From Symsagittifera roscoffensis (Eukaryota; Xenacoelomorpha; Acoela; Convolutidae), in the NCBI RefSeq assembly GCF_963678635.1, contig NC_087063.1, forward strand, positions 32,004,599 to 32,068,598: a stretch of 64,000 nt of DNA, in the 5' to 3' direction. The position numbers and the translations under genes are program-made. Under the pieces are notes generated by a model. That model was given only the letters and a program-made list of their open reading frames with translations, did no database searches and was not told the origin of the DNA. The stretch's first letter is position 1. Each line of letters starts with the position of its first letter. Below, in pieces: positions 51,401 to 54,400 of the stretch.

Positions 51401-54400
51401 ATGATGACCGTTTCGCTAACCCACAAATCCCAGAAAAATTCTTCACCAAAACACCATATGTATTTACACTCAATATATTTGATCGCAAATTCGATCACAT
51501 CATTTCTGAAGCACTAACCGACACACAAGCTTACGAAAGTTTTAAAGAAAAATTTCAATTATTTTCACTAACCTTTCATTTCCTTGCACCACACGAACTT
51601 GCACTGCTCACACGATATTATGTTACGCACTAAACAAACCCACACATATACATATTATCGCTTCATACAAAGTCACTTTGATCTACACACTCCATCAAGA
51701 CAACCACACCACCGTTTCCAATTTATTAACTCTAAGTTCACTTCACCATTTTTTCTCAACTTCACATATTGCATCAAAAATACTAACCTTCACGGTATTC
51801 TTCGCAATTATGATCCCATAACCCAAATGTATATTTTTTGTCCCATCACGAAGACCTTCAACGCAGAAGAATCCAGACCCTTCCTTATCCCACATGAATT
51901 TATTCAACCTATAGAAATCCCAATATTAGAATTCATCCACAACACTAAATACAATCACAAATTATATAATCTCATCCAAAACACACCTTATGATTTTGCA
52001 GTTGGCACTGAAGAACTAAAAACCATTAAAGCACTTCAATTGCTTTGGCCACTGCTTCAAACTAAAAACATCATTCGCATACTAGCAAAATTACTAACTA
52101 ATTCCGACATAATACACGACATCTTCCCCCACGGTTTTTTCCCCGAAGACTAACAGGTAAGTATGATTTATACATATTCTTAACTAATAAATTCAAATTC
52201 AAAGACTAACCATTCTTTATCCATGTCTCATTTAGATTTTTAGTCTTCATCTCACGATCATCTGCAAAATACACAAAGAAAAATAAAAAATAGAAAACTA
52301 CTTCAAATTGTTCAGAACTCTAATAATCTTTTGCACCAGCTAAATTAAATAAAATTCATACCTATGTAGTAAATTAATTTATAAATTATTTCCCTAAAGC
52401 AGTAATTCTAATAATGATGAAAATTTGTAACTTAATTTTTCCCCAAAAACTAGCAGTAAAATTGAAATTCTATGTAGTAAATTGATAAGACGAAAATGCA
52501 GTACTAACCTTTTGATATTTCCATTCACTCGCACAAGAATTCTATCCAAACTCGCACAGCTCGCCCACGAAGAATTGTTTAAATAATGAATTTCAGTTTC
52601 AAGCTTTCACACTCAACAACTCTAACACACGATAACAAGTTTCAAACTTTCCTTTAACCCGGTTGGAAAGGAATTATATACTAAACAAAACTAACCAACG
52701 CAGCTTACTAAACACCACAACACATAGAATAACAGCATGACTAAGAAAAGGAAACCAACGGTACCCAAACCGGATTAACCCAGTTTAAAACTGGGTAATT
52801 TATTCTTTTGAAGACTATTATAAAGTCTAAAAAAGAAATAATAAAACACAAAAAAGTCAAAAGACAAACCCATACCAAAAACAATTTGATTTTTGAAAAA
52901 AGGACACAACATAAGAAAAACCACAATAAACCCAACATAAAAAGTTATCACATAACAGGACCTCTCACAGAAACCGCACGAAATCATACTCCCACTCCTG
53001 GCCTAACCCACCAGAGAGGACGTCCTGAGCATGCTCAATAGCCGGCCTAACCCACCGCGCTACATCCACGCTTTGTGACCACACTTCCATTTTTAATAAG
53101 AGGTACTCAAGGGTGAGTAACTCTTCAAAATAACCGAACTAAAACAAAAAGCTTTTGTGAAAACAACTAACCAAAATCATAATTAAAACACCAAACTAAT
53201 AAAAATTTTATAAAACGTAAATTACACCTTGCAGTATATAGATCAGCATACAACACCAAAGACGAACATCCAAAGACAAAATGACCCCACTAAACTCGAA
53301 AAAGAATGGCCAACCACAATCAATATGCCGCCCACAATCACAACTCAAAGGATTTAGAGTACGACTTGACTTCGCAGAAAAGGACTTCATTGAACTAGAA
53401 CAATGACCACCTCGATGTTCAAGTATACGTACAGATCCGAGTAACCAGGCATCCCCTCCACGCACAATCTCCACGCCATTCCCAGACATGGAACAGAAAA
53501 ACCTGTCATAGCCAACCATTCTGAAATCAGATTTGAGTTTGTTGCGAAAACCCAGTCGTTGTCATGAGAAGACACAGCGATTGAACCTGGAACTTCTCTA
53601 ACAAGAGAACCCAGAAGAAATATGATGTTCGCCAAATACCAACGTCCATCATCCATCCTTTGAATTGCAGAAAGACTATTCTAAAAAACTCTGTAAAACC
53701 AGGATGGGTGGGACAAGAACTAAACTACATTTTATGATTGGATAAATTAGATATTTTACCACTGTAAAGTATTTAATATTAACCAATCATGATCCATCTA
53801 ACTAACAACCCACTTATTTGTAAGTGCTGAAATTACTTGTAATTTCAGCACCAGAGAGATTTGAATTTAACTTAGAATTTAGTTGCCTCTCCAAAGGAAC
53901 TTCAGCAGCCGCAATAAACCAGTATACCCTAGATCTATTGAGCCTAGCAGAGACTAGTTAAACAACCTGAGACTAGATGGTATAAGAGTAAGATTAGGAT
54001 CGGTATTAGACTAAGAAGTTGCACGAATCTATCCGGCCGAAAATAAGATAGCGTGACGAGCAGACGGTGTACCCTATCCGAAATTACTCTATGAGTTAAC
54101 CACATCGGTTCTAACTCACACGGCTAAATGGATTAACTCAGTTCTAGCTAACGTTAAAATTTTAAATTATCTTAGGAACAACCCTAGCCAGATTAACCAT
54201 TAAACTTAACTCCCCGTTGCAATTATTAGCTCAGCTTCCAAGAGTCCAGGGGCGGGTTTAAGGGGAGCATATATCAGTTTCGAATGATCAGCCCGAAATA
54301 TTCTGTACACCTTCGCAGTCAAAACACAGTGAAGACACCCGCTAAAAAGACAACTAGTTTCGCCAAAACTTTTCAATGCGGCATTTAATTTTTTTTTCAA

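Larger units (their letters stand above)
35591..54118 (+). mobile_element. 18.5-kb complex Ty3/gypsy-like LTR element with env and accessory ORFs
   Basis: Two 410-bp LTRs (35591-36000, 53709-54118) with TG...CA ends are flanked by a CACG target duplication (35587-35590, 54119-54122). Inside, in order: primer site, leader with stem-loops, a basic 144-residue ORF, a long gag region, protease, RT, RNase H, integrase, two small hydrophobic ORFs, a low-complexity ORF, an env-like glycoprotein, three accessory ORFs, and 1.55 kb of 3' noncoding sequence. RT motifs (YLDD), RNase H and an H2C2-type integrase N-terminus place it with Ty3/gypsy. It is disabled by stops in RT and Env, a shift in gag and an integrase core deletion. 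The LTR pair is closely similar, so insertion was fairly recent. Confidence 0.9.
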
